NCBI GenBank assembly: GCA_031282925.1
Contig: JAITCT010000100.1
Location: 1 to 7,825, forward strand
Direction: 5' to 3'
Length of the DNA: 7,825 nucleotides
Origin: Dysgonamonadaceae bacterium
GTDB taxonomy: Bacteria; Bacteroidota; Bacteroidia; Bacteroidales; Azobacteroidaceae
Under the pieces are notes generated by a model, which saw nothing but the letters and a program-made list of their open reading frames with translations, made no database searches and was not told where the DNA came from. The translations under genes were made by a program, and so were the position numbers. How positions within the stretch are numbered: position 1 is the first letter of the stretch; every line of letters begins with the position of its first letter. Shown one piece after another: positions 1-4,730 of this stretch.

Positions 1-168
1 ACGCAGTATTTCGATTTCCGGCAGTAACTCTCCCGTTTGGTATTCAATGCCGACAACGGGTTTTTCCAGAGGTAACATGCTGTTGAGCAGACTCATGCAC
101 AGGTGTTTGTGTTCGCCGAAGACGCGCTTGAAAGTTAAATCGTTTCTGGGATCAAGATAATGTGCCAT
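1..168 (-). CDS. Rpn-like PD-(D/E)XK nuclease / putative transposase, copy A (N-terminal 56 codons; rest beyond left edge)
   Basis: The ATG is at 168-166 and the frame is open to base 1, giving 56 codons of the N-terminus. The protein begins MAHYLDPRNDLTFKRVFGEH and is identical at all 56 residues to the complete copy at 313-1203. The start was chosen because it matches that copy and lies about 40 nt downstream of a TAnnTTTG promoter element. Only the N-terminal part of the nuclease fold is visible; the acidic and ExQ residues expected further on are outside the window, so intactness cannot be judged. Family knowledge: Rpn/PDDEXK_2 proteins are nucleases linked to RecA-independent recombination and, in Escherichia coli, to phage defence. 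The 12 base differences from the other copy are all silent, which suggests this copy was functional over the visible stretch. Confidence 0.85.
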   Translation of the reverse strand, partial: MAHYLDPRNDLTFKRVFGEHKHLCMSLLNSMLPLEKPVVGIEYQTGELLPEIEILR

Positions 169-207
169 AATTTGAACTGTTTTATCCGGTTACTGTTTAT
201 AATGATG

Positions 208-215
208 CAAAGGTA
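208..215 (-). promoter_or_regulatory. -7 promoter element of Rpn-like copy A
   Basis: The minus strand reads TACCTTTG, an exact match to the Bacteroidetes primary sigma factor -7 consensus TAnnTTTG. It would start transcription near base 201, about 33 nt before the ATG. The same element (as TAACTTTG) sits at the same place before the second copy. No convincing -33 TTG is seen; an 11-nt length difference from copy B, around 231-241, falls in that region. Confidence 0.55.
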
Positions 216-280
216 GATAATTTTTTTGATAACGTGCGGAGCGGACAGGTAAAAAAGGGTGCATTTCAAGTTGTTGCGAC

Positions 281-303
281 CGTTATTGCGAGCCTCGCGC
301 CAA
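281..303. repeat. Degenerate REP-like palindrome between the Rpn-like genes
   Basis: The sequence CGTTATTGCGAG resembles the start of the REP-like element at 1829-1862 (CGTCATTGCGAA) and is followed by a small GCGAG/CTCGC hairpin. The characteristic GAAGCAATCC end is not recognisable, so this is a weak assignment. It lies just downstream of the TGA of the right Rpn-like gene and just beyond the border of the duplicated leader of copy A. Confidence 0.3.
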
Positions 304-312
304 CCGGGGAAA

Positions 313-1203
313 TCAGCGACAATTTTTCCGTTCGGAGGTTTTCGCTGTTTGTAAGCTGCGGATTTCATCTTCCGTCAGGCGGGTGCTTTGCATAATGTCT
401 TCCGGCGAAATACCCATTTGCAGTAAATTGAGTGCGGCTTCTTTTATCCCTTCTTTTCGTCCTTTTTGCAACCCTGTTTCTTCCCCTTTATGCCATGCGT
501 CCGATATTACGCTGCGCTCGGTCATGATACCGTCCCGGAATTTGTCGTAGGTAAATAACTGTTCTTTCGTATAAGCGCTGATTTCCATATACCGGATGGC
601 TTCCTGTGTATAGCTGTTTTCCAGTAATTCCGCAGGTACTTCCCGTGTACGCTCATTGATTTCGGTAAGGAAGCGAAGCCGGAGTTCATGCAGTTTCTTC
701 TCCCCGTGGCTTTGAGGGCGAAATTTGGGCAGTTCGATGAACACAAATTCCAGGCCTTTGATTTGCTTTTGCGTGTTTTTGATATTGACTGTTTTGTAGT
801 GGTGATAGTACACGTCTTGCATTTCGGGCGATTTTTCAAAGATTTCGTTCACAAAACTTAATGCGTAAACAGGCTGAAGGAGTTCGTACCGTTCGGCTCT
901 GTTCAGTTGCATCACATAGGCTTTGGAAGCGTTCAGCAGTACGCGGCTCTTAAAACTTTCCGTCCAGTACATCTGCATTTCAACGATAAACTGCTGTCCG
1001 TCCGAATCGGTACAGCGTACATCTACGATTGAATTGCGGAGTATTTCGATTTCCGGCAATAACTCTCCCGTTTGATATTCAATGCCGACAACTGGTTTTT
1101 CCAGAGGTAACATGCTGTTGAGCAGGCTCATGCACAGGTGTTTGTGTTCTCCGAAGACGCGCTTGAATGTCAAATCATTTCTGGGATCAAGGTAGTGTGC
1201 CAT
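313..1203 (-). CDS. Rpn-like PD-(D/E)XK nuclease / putative transposase, copy B (complete)
   Basis: This is a 296-aa protein with ATG at 1203 and TGA at 313. The N-terminal NDLTFKRVFG motif (residues 9-18, with D10) opens the nuclease domain. D61 in the SIVDVR strand and the E75-M-Q77 pair fit the catalytic D...ExQ pattern of the PD-(D/E)XK fold. A middle helical region follows, ending near residue 210. The C-terminus (about 234-285) has the charged, Gly-rich WHKGEETGLQKGRKEG motif and a short helical tail common in Bacteroidetes members of this family. The length is normal and no key residue is missing. Family knowledge: such proteins cut DNA and are annotated as putative transposases or Rpn recombination-promoting nucleases; E. 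coli relatives act in phage defence with an antitoxin made from an internal start. Here the role is inferred. The gene is the right member of a tandem pair. Confidence 0.9.
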   Translation of the reverse strand: MAHYLDPRNDLTFKRVFGEHKHLCMSLLNSMLPLEKPVVGIEYQTGELLPEIEILRNSIVDVRCTDSDGQQFIVEMQMYWTESFKSRVLLNASKAYVMQLNRAERYELLQPVYALSFVNEIFEKSPEMQDVYYHHYKTVNIKNTQKQIKGLEFVFIELPKFRPQSHGEKKLHELRLRFLTEINERTREVPAELLENSYTQEAIRYMEISAYTKEQLFTYDKFRDGIMTERSVISDAWHKGEETGLQKGRKEGIKEAALNLLQMGISPEDIMQSTRLTEDEIRSLQTAKTSERKNCR

Positions 1204-1304
1204 AATTTGAACTGTTTTATACGGTTACTGTTTATTAATGATGCAAAGTTAGATAAATTTTTTTGATAATACAGGTAAAAAAGGATGCATTTCGAGTTGT
1301 TGCG
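1036..1304. repeat. Right member of the direct duplication
   Basis: This segment holds the first 56 codons and leader of copy B and matches 1-280. The 12 coding differences comprise 11 at third codon positions and one first-position CTG/TTG change, both Leu. Similarity stops at the palindromic repeat at 1301-1325, so one breakpoint coincides with a REP-like element. Confidence 0.9.
1244..1251 (-). promoter_or_regulatory. -7 promoter element of Rpn-like copy B
   Basis: The minus strand reads TAACTTTG, an exact TAnnTTTG match, placing transcription start near 1237 and giving a leader of about 34 nt. Nineteen nt upstream is TGT (1273-1271) rather than the usual TTG, so the -33 part is weak. The element is kept in copy A despite surrounding substitutions and gaps. 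Confidence 0.55.
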
Positions 1305-1325
1305 AGCCGTAAGGCGAAGAAATCC
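1301..1325. repeat. REP-like palindromic intergenic repeat
   Basis: TTGCGA is followed by GCC (1306-1308), a GTAA loop and GGC (1313-1315), then GAAGAAATCC. The layout matches the element at 1829-1862 (TTGCGA, small stem, GAAGCAATCC), with the final GCAATCC changed to AAATCC. It lies at the outer border of the duplicated Rpn-like leader. Related TCATTGCGAG...GAAGCAATCC palindromes are scattered in many bacterial genomes, as far as I recall. Confidence 0.5.
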
Positions 1326-1327
1326 AA

Positions 1328-1343
1328 AAAAACACGTGTTTTT
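1328..1343. other. 16-bp perfect palindrome centred on CACGTG
   Basis: The sequence AAAAACACGTGTTTTT is a perfect two-fold palindrome without a spacer. It lies in the 90-bp gap between the REP-like repeat and the Ig-like remnant. It could be a dimeric protein site or a weak transcription stop, because either strand gives a short stem with a U-run. There is too little GC pairing for a confident terminator. Confidence 0.3.
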
Positions 1344-1394
1344 CCGGCAATAATTTGTTGATTTATAGAAATTCTGCGAATTGAAAAATATTGA

Positions 1395-1787
1395 TTCATT
1401 AACGGAACGGTAACACCTAAATCTCCGGATACGGCTGTCATAGTTGCAACAACTCATAACGGAATATTCAGGGACAGTTGCCGGATACAGGTTTTGGAAG
1501 GCAATTTTGTCGCTCGTTTTCCCGGCTTTATTGACAGTATGCTTGGAAAATGGATTGAAGTTATTAATACTTCGCCCGAAGGATACCAGACTGCAGGAGG
1601 TTATAACGCCGGATTTTATGATAATTATGTAAGATGGGAAGGACGCTATTGTGTTTTTGATGAAGAAAACAGAAGTATATACGCATCTCTTGGAGGAGGA
1701 AAAGCCGTTCTTTTCACTGTCATAGAATTAACCGGTAATATGATGTACGTTACGAATCCTCTTTCTTATTTTAAGAAAATCCAATAA
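1395..1787 (+). pseudogene. 3' remnant of a gene with a bacterial Ig-like domain and an unknown C-terminal domain
   Basis: An open frame of 130 codons runs from just after a TGA at 1392 to a TAA at 1785. It contains no ATG until well inside (at SMLGKW), and the only early alternative is a TTG at 1494. The first 34 or so residues read like the last strands of a Big_2-type Ig domain: NGTVTPKSPDTAVIVATTHN, then a DSCRIQV strand. This pattern (NGxVT...GxAxIxATTxxG...CxxxV) is typical of Bacteroidetes surface proteins. The remaining 95 or so residues, from LEGNFVARF to LSYFKKIQ, are rich in beta-strand and aromatic residues; I do not recognise the domain, though a lipocalin-like fold is possible. 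A parent protein would need a signal peptide and earlier strands, which are absent upstream, so this is best read as a truncated remnant. It has no visible promoter. Confidence 0.6.
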
Positions 1788-1828
1788 CGGGGGAAATTGA
1801 GAATGAAGGAAATTATTCAGCCTCACTT

Positions 1829-1862
1829 CGTCATTGCGAAGGCAATAGCCTGAAGCAATCCA
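1829..1862. repeat. REP-like palindromic intergenic repeat
   Basis: ATTGC (1833-1837) pairs with GCAAT (1855-1859), and AGGC (1840-1843) with GCCT (1848-1851) around an AATA loop. The element starts CGTCATTGCGA and ends GAAGCAATCC, the same layout as the repeat at 1301-1325. It directly abuts the left end of the 21-bp array and supplies the last codons of the minus-strand frame through it. Confidence 0.6.
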
Positions 1863-2124
1863 TATAATTTGTTTTGGAACGCCCCAAATTCATTTCGGAA
1901 CGTTCCGAATTCGGTTTGGGGCGTTCCGGATTCAATTTGGAACGTTCCGAGTTCAGTTTGGGGCGTTCCGGATTCGGTTTGGAACGTTCCGAATTCATTT
2001 TGGAACGTTCCGAATTCATTTTGGGGCGTTCCGGATTCATTTTGGGGCGTTCCGGATTTGTTTCGGAACGTTCCGGATTCATTTTGGGGCGTTCCGAATT
2101 TATTTTGTAATGTTCCGAATTCAT
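1831..2124 (-). CDS. Possible 97-aa heptad-repeat protein encoded by the 21-bp array
   Basis: The ATG is at 2124-2122 and the stop at 1831-1833. The protein is built from seven-residue units of the type N-(P/S)-E-R-(P/S)-K-(M/L/P), about twelve in a row, strongly polar with many Glu, Arg and Lys. It has no signal peptide or membrane segment and ends in a non-repeated tail (MDCFRLLPSQ) read through the REP-like palindrome. Support for coding: a good promoter 29-60 bp upstream in the same direction and an A-rich leader. Against: a 21-bp period keeps several frames open on both strands, unit differences fall in first and second as well as third codon positions, and the tail comes from an intergenic repeat. 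I recognise no family. Treat it as a candidate only. Confidence 0.3.
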   Translation of the reverse strand: MNSEHYKINSERPKMNPERSETNPERPKMNPERPKMNSERSKMNSERSKPNPERPKLNSERSKLNPERPKPNSERSEMNLGRSKTNYMDCFRLLPSQ

Positions 2125-2148
2125 TTTGGAAGTTTCATGATTTATTTG
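1876..2148. repeat. Tandem array of 13 units of 21 bp
   Basis: Contiguous 21-bp units start at 1876, 1897, 1918, 1939, 1960, 1981, 2002, 2023, 2044, 2065, 2086, 2107 and 2128; the last is strongly degenerate and the first and twelfth mildly so. Two main types occur: A begins GGAACGTTCCGAATTC and B begins GGGGCGTTCCGGATTC, each followed by a variable 5-bp linker such as ATTTT, GGTTT or AGTTT. The order is about A A B A B A A B B A B A A, with units 10 and 11 hybrid. Type A contains the perfect palindrome GGAACGTTCC, extended to 16 bp at 1894-1909, and an EcoRI-type GAATTC. There are no spacers, so this is not CRISPR. No unit contains an insertion or deletion. Confidence 0.95.
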
Positions 2149-2152
2149 GGTG

Positions 2153-2183
2153 CAAATTTACCCTGAATTTTTCAATTACACAA
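2153..2183 (-). promoter_or_regulatory. Bacteroidetes-type promoter reading into the 21-bp array
   Basis: On the minus strand TTG (2183-2181) is followed by exactly 20 nt and then TAAATTTG (2160-2153), matching the TTG-N19-21-TAnnTTTG arrangement. Start of transcription would be near 2146, about 22 nt before the ATG at 2124. A 6-bp inverted repeat (CAAGAA 2181-2186, TTCTTG 2197-2202) overlaps the -33 part and could be an operator, or chance. Confidence 0.5.
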
Positions 2184-2306
2184 GAAGATTTGATTTTTCT
2201 TGCTTTTACAGATGGACTTCCAAAGGATTTATCAGGACTTTTCAGTTCCTGCCGGACGAATCGGAGCGGCTGTGCAGGCTTTCGCGGTGAGGATTATAAA
2301 AACGGA
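2184..2306. other. Intergenic stretch with no recognisable gene
   Basis: This stretch separates the array promoter from the operon terminator. Short open frames cross it on the plus strand, but they either enter the repeat array or run over the terminator hairpin, and none resembles a known family. Composition shifts from AT-rich to GC-richer near 2245. Confidence 0.4.
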
Positions 2307-2348
2307 TGAGGCTGTTTCAAAGGTAACTTTTCCTTTGAAACAGCCTCA
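2307..2348 (-). terminator. Rho-independent terminator of the SusC/SusD/lipoprotein operon
   Basis: A perfect 17-bp inverted repeat, TGAGGCTGTTTCAAAGG (2307-2323) with its complement at 2332-2348, encloses an 8-nt loop. Read on the minus strand the stem is followed by TCCGTTTTTAT, so a U-run lies four bases after the stem. It sits 33 bp past the stop of the last operon gene. The plus-strand side has no T-run, so it is directional. Confidence 0.85.
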
Positions 2349-2381
2349 CAGACGGCACGGAACGGCCTTTTTACGTTTTTG

Positions 2382-3011
2382 TTATTCGGCTTTCAGAGTC
2401 CGAATAGCGCGAACAAGTTTGGGATAGTGCTGATTCAGGTCGGTTTGAACCGGCTTCACGTCTTGTGCCGCAGGATTGAAGTCGTAGAAATAGGTATAGC
2501 CGCTTGGACCAATATAACCGCCATCTATAGCGCTTGAACTCCAATATGTTTTTGTTTCGTTGAACCCGCCGACAACGGCACGCTGCCTGTAAAGTTCCGT
2601 CAACTCGTCGATGCTCGGCAAATACCAGTCGCTGTAACCGCCGGTAGTCAATTCGGCTACCACTTTGGCGGCATATATCTCGTCGGCGGGCGCTACATCA
2701 ACTTCCGTGCCTCCCTTGGTTTTCAACTCGATAATCTTTTGAGTGTTTGCCGCGCCCGTACCGATTGCTTTTTCGGTGGGGATGGTTACACGCAATGCGC
2801 TCCAGGCGATACCTGTTTCATTCACGTCTTCCGGAGCCGCTACAAGTCCGAACGTGCGGTCGGGAGCAATATAAAACACTGTTCCTCCCCCGTTTACATC
2901 GCCGACTTTGACGTCTGCCGATATTACGGAAGCGGGTTTATCTTCATTTTTGTCGCAAGACCACAGTATGAGGGATGCGAAGATACCGAATAATAATAAT
3001 GACTTTTTCAT
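2382..3011 (-). CDS. DUF1566 (Lcl C-terminal domain) surface lipoprotein
   Basis: This is a 209-aa protein with a short lysine-started hydrophobic signal ending in the lipobox L-W-S-C (C19), followed by acidic residues (DKNED) as is common in Bacteroidetes lipoproteins sent to the cell surface. The mature part opens with VGDVNGGGTVFYIAP (residues 36-50). It then shows the DUF1566 hallmarks: GGYSDWYLPSIDELTELY (124-141), YWSSS (156-160) and a closing LVRAIRT (199-205). The single domain fills the whole protein, and no enzyme motif is visible. The ATG follows an A-run leader only 24 bp after the SusD-like stop, so it is co-transcribed, and a terminator follows it. Its position is that often taken by an extra surface ligand-binding protein in Sus-type operons; a binding role here is inference. 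The family assignment is firm, the function unknown. Confidence 0.88.
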   Translation of the reverse strand: MKKSLLLFGIFASLILWSCDKNEDKPASVISADVKVGDVNGGGTVFYIAPDRTFGLVAAPEDVNETGIAWSALRVTIPTEKAIGTGAANTQKIIELKTKGGTEVDVAPADEIYAAKVVAELTTGGYSDWYLPSIDELTELYRQRAVVGGFNETKTYWSSSAIDGGYIGPSGYTYFYDFNPAAQDVKPVQTDLNQHYPKLVRAIRTLKAE

Positions 3012-3035
3012 TTTTTTTAACTTATTTGGATTTGT

Positions 3036-4700
3036 TTAATAGCCGGGATTTTGCGGCAGTATCCTCAAATCTTCTTCCGCTTCTCCTGTGGGAATGGGGA
3101 AACGGTAGAATTTACCTTTGATGTTGTCGTATTTGGCATGTAAATGCGCATACACTTTGGCAAAAAAGGCATTCACCACGGCGCCGTCTTTTCCGGTTTC
3201 GCCGGCTCTCGCATAACTGCTGTCGAAGTGTTCATAGGTGCTTACGGACTTCACTGTTTGGATAAGCGTTTTCCAGCGAACCAGGTCTAACCAGCGGCGC
3301 TGGTCGTACACAAATTCGTGTTCGATTTCCGTTCTCAGGGCTTCACGGGTAAGGGTAAGCGCGGTAAAATTGTGATCCTCGTTCCCGTATGCGCGGGTAC
3401 GGATTTGATTGACAAGCGGCAGCGCTTCGGCCGTTTTGCCCTGTTCAAGCAGCGCTTCCGCTTTGGTAAGCAAAACTTCGGCATAGCGGATTTCTATTCT
3501 GTCCACTTCGTTTTTTGTAGGCGCGATGCGTTCGCTGTTTGGGTAGGAATGGTCGACCGATTTCCCAAAGCGCGGCAAAGTAGTCGGCGGCAGATATTCA
3601 TAAGTATTTCCGCTTTCCGGATCGGTCAGGCGGGTTGCGTAAGAAATTTCCCTCCGCAAGTCCAGCGAATCCCAACGGTTTACGAGATCAATATCGGCAG
3701 GGCCGATATGCGTGTCTTCTTCAATATTGAAGTCGAATGTGAAACCGCAATGCGCCTGGTGATTGCCCTGTTCGTCAAAGCCGTCGCCCAAATGGAAGAT
3801 GGAGTAAATCACTTCCTCGTTATTCTCATATTCCCTGCCGTAAAGAGCGTAATTTTTATACGGATACGGACGGTTTGTCTGGTCTTCAATAGGAAGCAGT
3901 TTGTACTTGCCGCCTGCAATTACCTTGTCGGCATATTCTACCGCTTTGGCTAATTTCGCCCGGTCAACGGAATAATCAGGGTCGGTCGTGCTGCTCCAAA
4001 TAGCCGCTATGTCCGACTGCGAGAGGGGATTACTTGCCCACGCCAGATAAGTCCTGGCTAAGAGTGCGTTAGCGGCATTCTTAGTCGGAGTGTACTTCAA
4101 GGCGTCGTATTCGGGCAATACGGCTTCGGCTTCCGTCAAATCCTTCACGATTTGATTGTAAACATCCGTAATAGATGCTCTTGAAGCGCCAACCAAATCC
4201 GTTTCGCGGTCAAGAATAAGCGGCACTTCACCGTAGAGCTGCACTAAGTAGAGATACGCCAAAGCACGGTTCAGCTTCACCTGCCCGATGGCAAGCGCTT
4301 TGGTGTTTGCGCTCACGGTGCCGGAGGCTTCGATGGAAGCAATCGCGCGGTTGCCTTCTCCTATACTCCGGTACAGGCGGTTGAATACTTTAACGGCATA
4401 CTGGGTATTTGGGGCAATGTCCAAACGGCTCACCTGGGGGCCTGCGGCATTTTCCGGACCCTCAAAACTAATCGTTACGTCGCTTGCCGATTCAATCAGG
4501 AAAGAAAACGAAGAACTCAGGGTCTGCAAAGCGGGATAAACCTGTTTGGCCACACTCGCTGCCGCCGCATCATTCGGAACGTCCACTATCGGAAGATGCG
4601 GATCGGGAGCAGGATCCGGATCACTGTCGCCGCACGAAAAAAGTGTGGCGACACTTAATAACACACCCAAAACATAGGGTAAAAAATCAATTTTTCTCAT
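3036..4700 (-). CDS. SusD/RagB-family nutrient-binding outer-membrane lipoprotein
   Basis: This is a 554-aa protein with a signal ending L-F-S-C (lipobox C23), followed by an Asp/Pro-rich linker (GDSDPDPAPDPHLP) that tethers it to the outer leaflet. The N-terminal SusD-like helical domain includes LNRALAYLYLVQLYGEVPLI (143-162), matching the family's 'RA.yyf.LvrlyGdvPli' motif. The C-terminal SusD/RagB domain spans about 280-554, with RYAEVLLTKAEALLE (405-419), NQIRTRAYG (431-439), EFVYDQRRWLDLVRWK (462-477) and the usual ending LPQNPGY. The length is normal and no defect is seen. Family knowledge: SusD proteins form a hinged lid on a SusC barrel and capture the ligand, often an oligosaccharide or peptide. 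The gene follows the SusC-like gene after 30 bp and precedes the DUF1566 lipoprotein after 24 bp. The ligand cannot be predicted. Confidence 0.97.
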   Translation of the reverse strand: MRKIDFLPYVLGVLLSVATLFSCGDSDPDPAPDPHLPIVDVPNDAAAASVAKQVYPALQTLSSSFSFLIESASDVTISFEGPENAAGPQVSRLDIAPNTQYAVKVFNRLYRSIGEGNRAIASIEASGTVSANTKALAIGQVKLNRALAYLYLVQLYGEVPLILDRETDLVGASRASITDVYNQIVKDLTEAEAVLPEYDALKYTPTKNAANALLARTYLAWASNPLSQSDIAAIWSSTTDPDYSVDRAKLAKAVEYADKVIAGGKYKLLPIEDQTNRPYPYKNYALYGREYENNEEVIYSIFHLGDGFDEQGNHQAHCGFTFDFNIEEDTHIGPADIDLVNRWDSLDLRREISYATRLTDPESGNTYEYLPPTTLPRFGKSVDHSYPNSERIAPTKNEVDRIEIRYAEVLLTKAEALLEQGKTAEALPLVNQIRTRAYGNEDHNFTALTLTREALRTEIEHEFVYDQRRWLDLVRWKTLIQTVKSVSTYEHFDSSYARAGETGKDGAVVNAFFAKVYAHLHAKYDNIKGKFYRFPIPTGEAEEDLRILPQNPGY

Positions 4701-4730
4701 TTGTAGTAACTTTTAATTTATAAATAATAT

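Larger units (their letters stand above)
1..280. repeat. Left member of a direct duplication (Rpn-like 5' region plus leader)
   Basis: Bases 1-168 match 1036-1203 at 156 of 168 positions without gaps. The similarity continues through the leader to a shared GTTGTTGCGA at about 270-279 (right copy about 1295-1304), interrupted by 1-nt gaps and one 11-nt gap. Beyond that the two flanks differ. The start codons are 1035 bp apart. The duplication probably extends left of the window. Confidence 0.9.

Noticed and set aside
135..368. 77-aa minus-strand frame between the Rpn-like copies, and its relative at 1170-1457
   Set aside because: Both read through the duplicated leader and the first codons of the nuclease genes in the wrong frame; their likeness is explained by the duplication.
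1876..2148. CRISPR array
   Set aside because: Units are contiguous without spacers, the unit is only 21 bp, and no cas gene is present.
1876..2148. Plasmid iteron origin
   Set aside because: The unit length fits iterons, but no replication initiator gene, DnaA box or AT-rich melting region was recognised nearby.
1869..2309. Plus-strand frames through the 21-bp array (146-aa WNVPNSF-type and 78-aa ERSEFIL-type repeats)
   Set aside because: They are open mainly because the repeat period is a multiple of three. No plus-strand promoter was seen upstream, and the visible promoter points the other way.
2200..2427. 75-aa plus-strand frame
   Set aside because: It crosses the operon terminator hairpin and the 3' end of the lipoprotein gene, with no homology that I recognise.
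3318..3953. 211-aa plus-strand open frame inside the SusD-like gene
   Set aside because: It is antisense to the conserved SusD coding frame and shows no recognisable domain.
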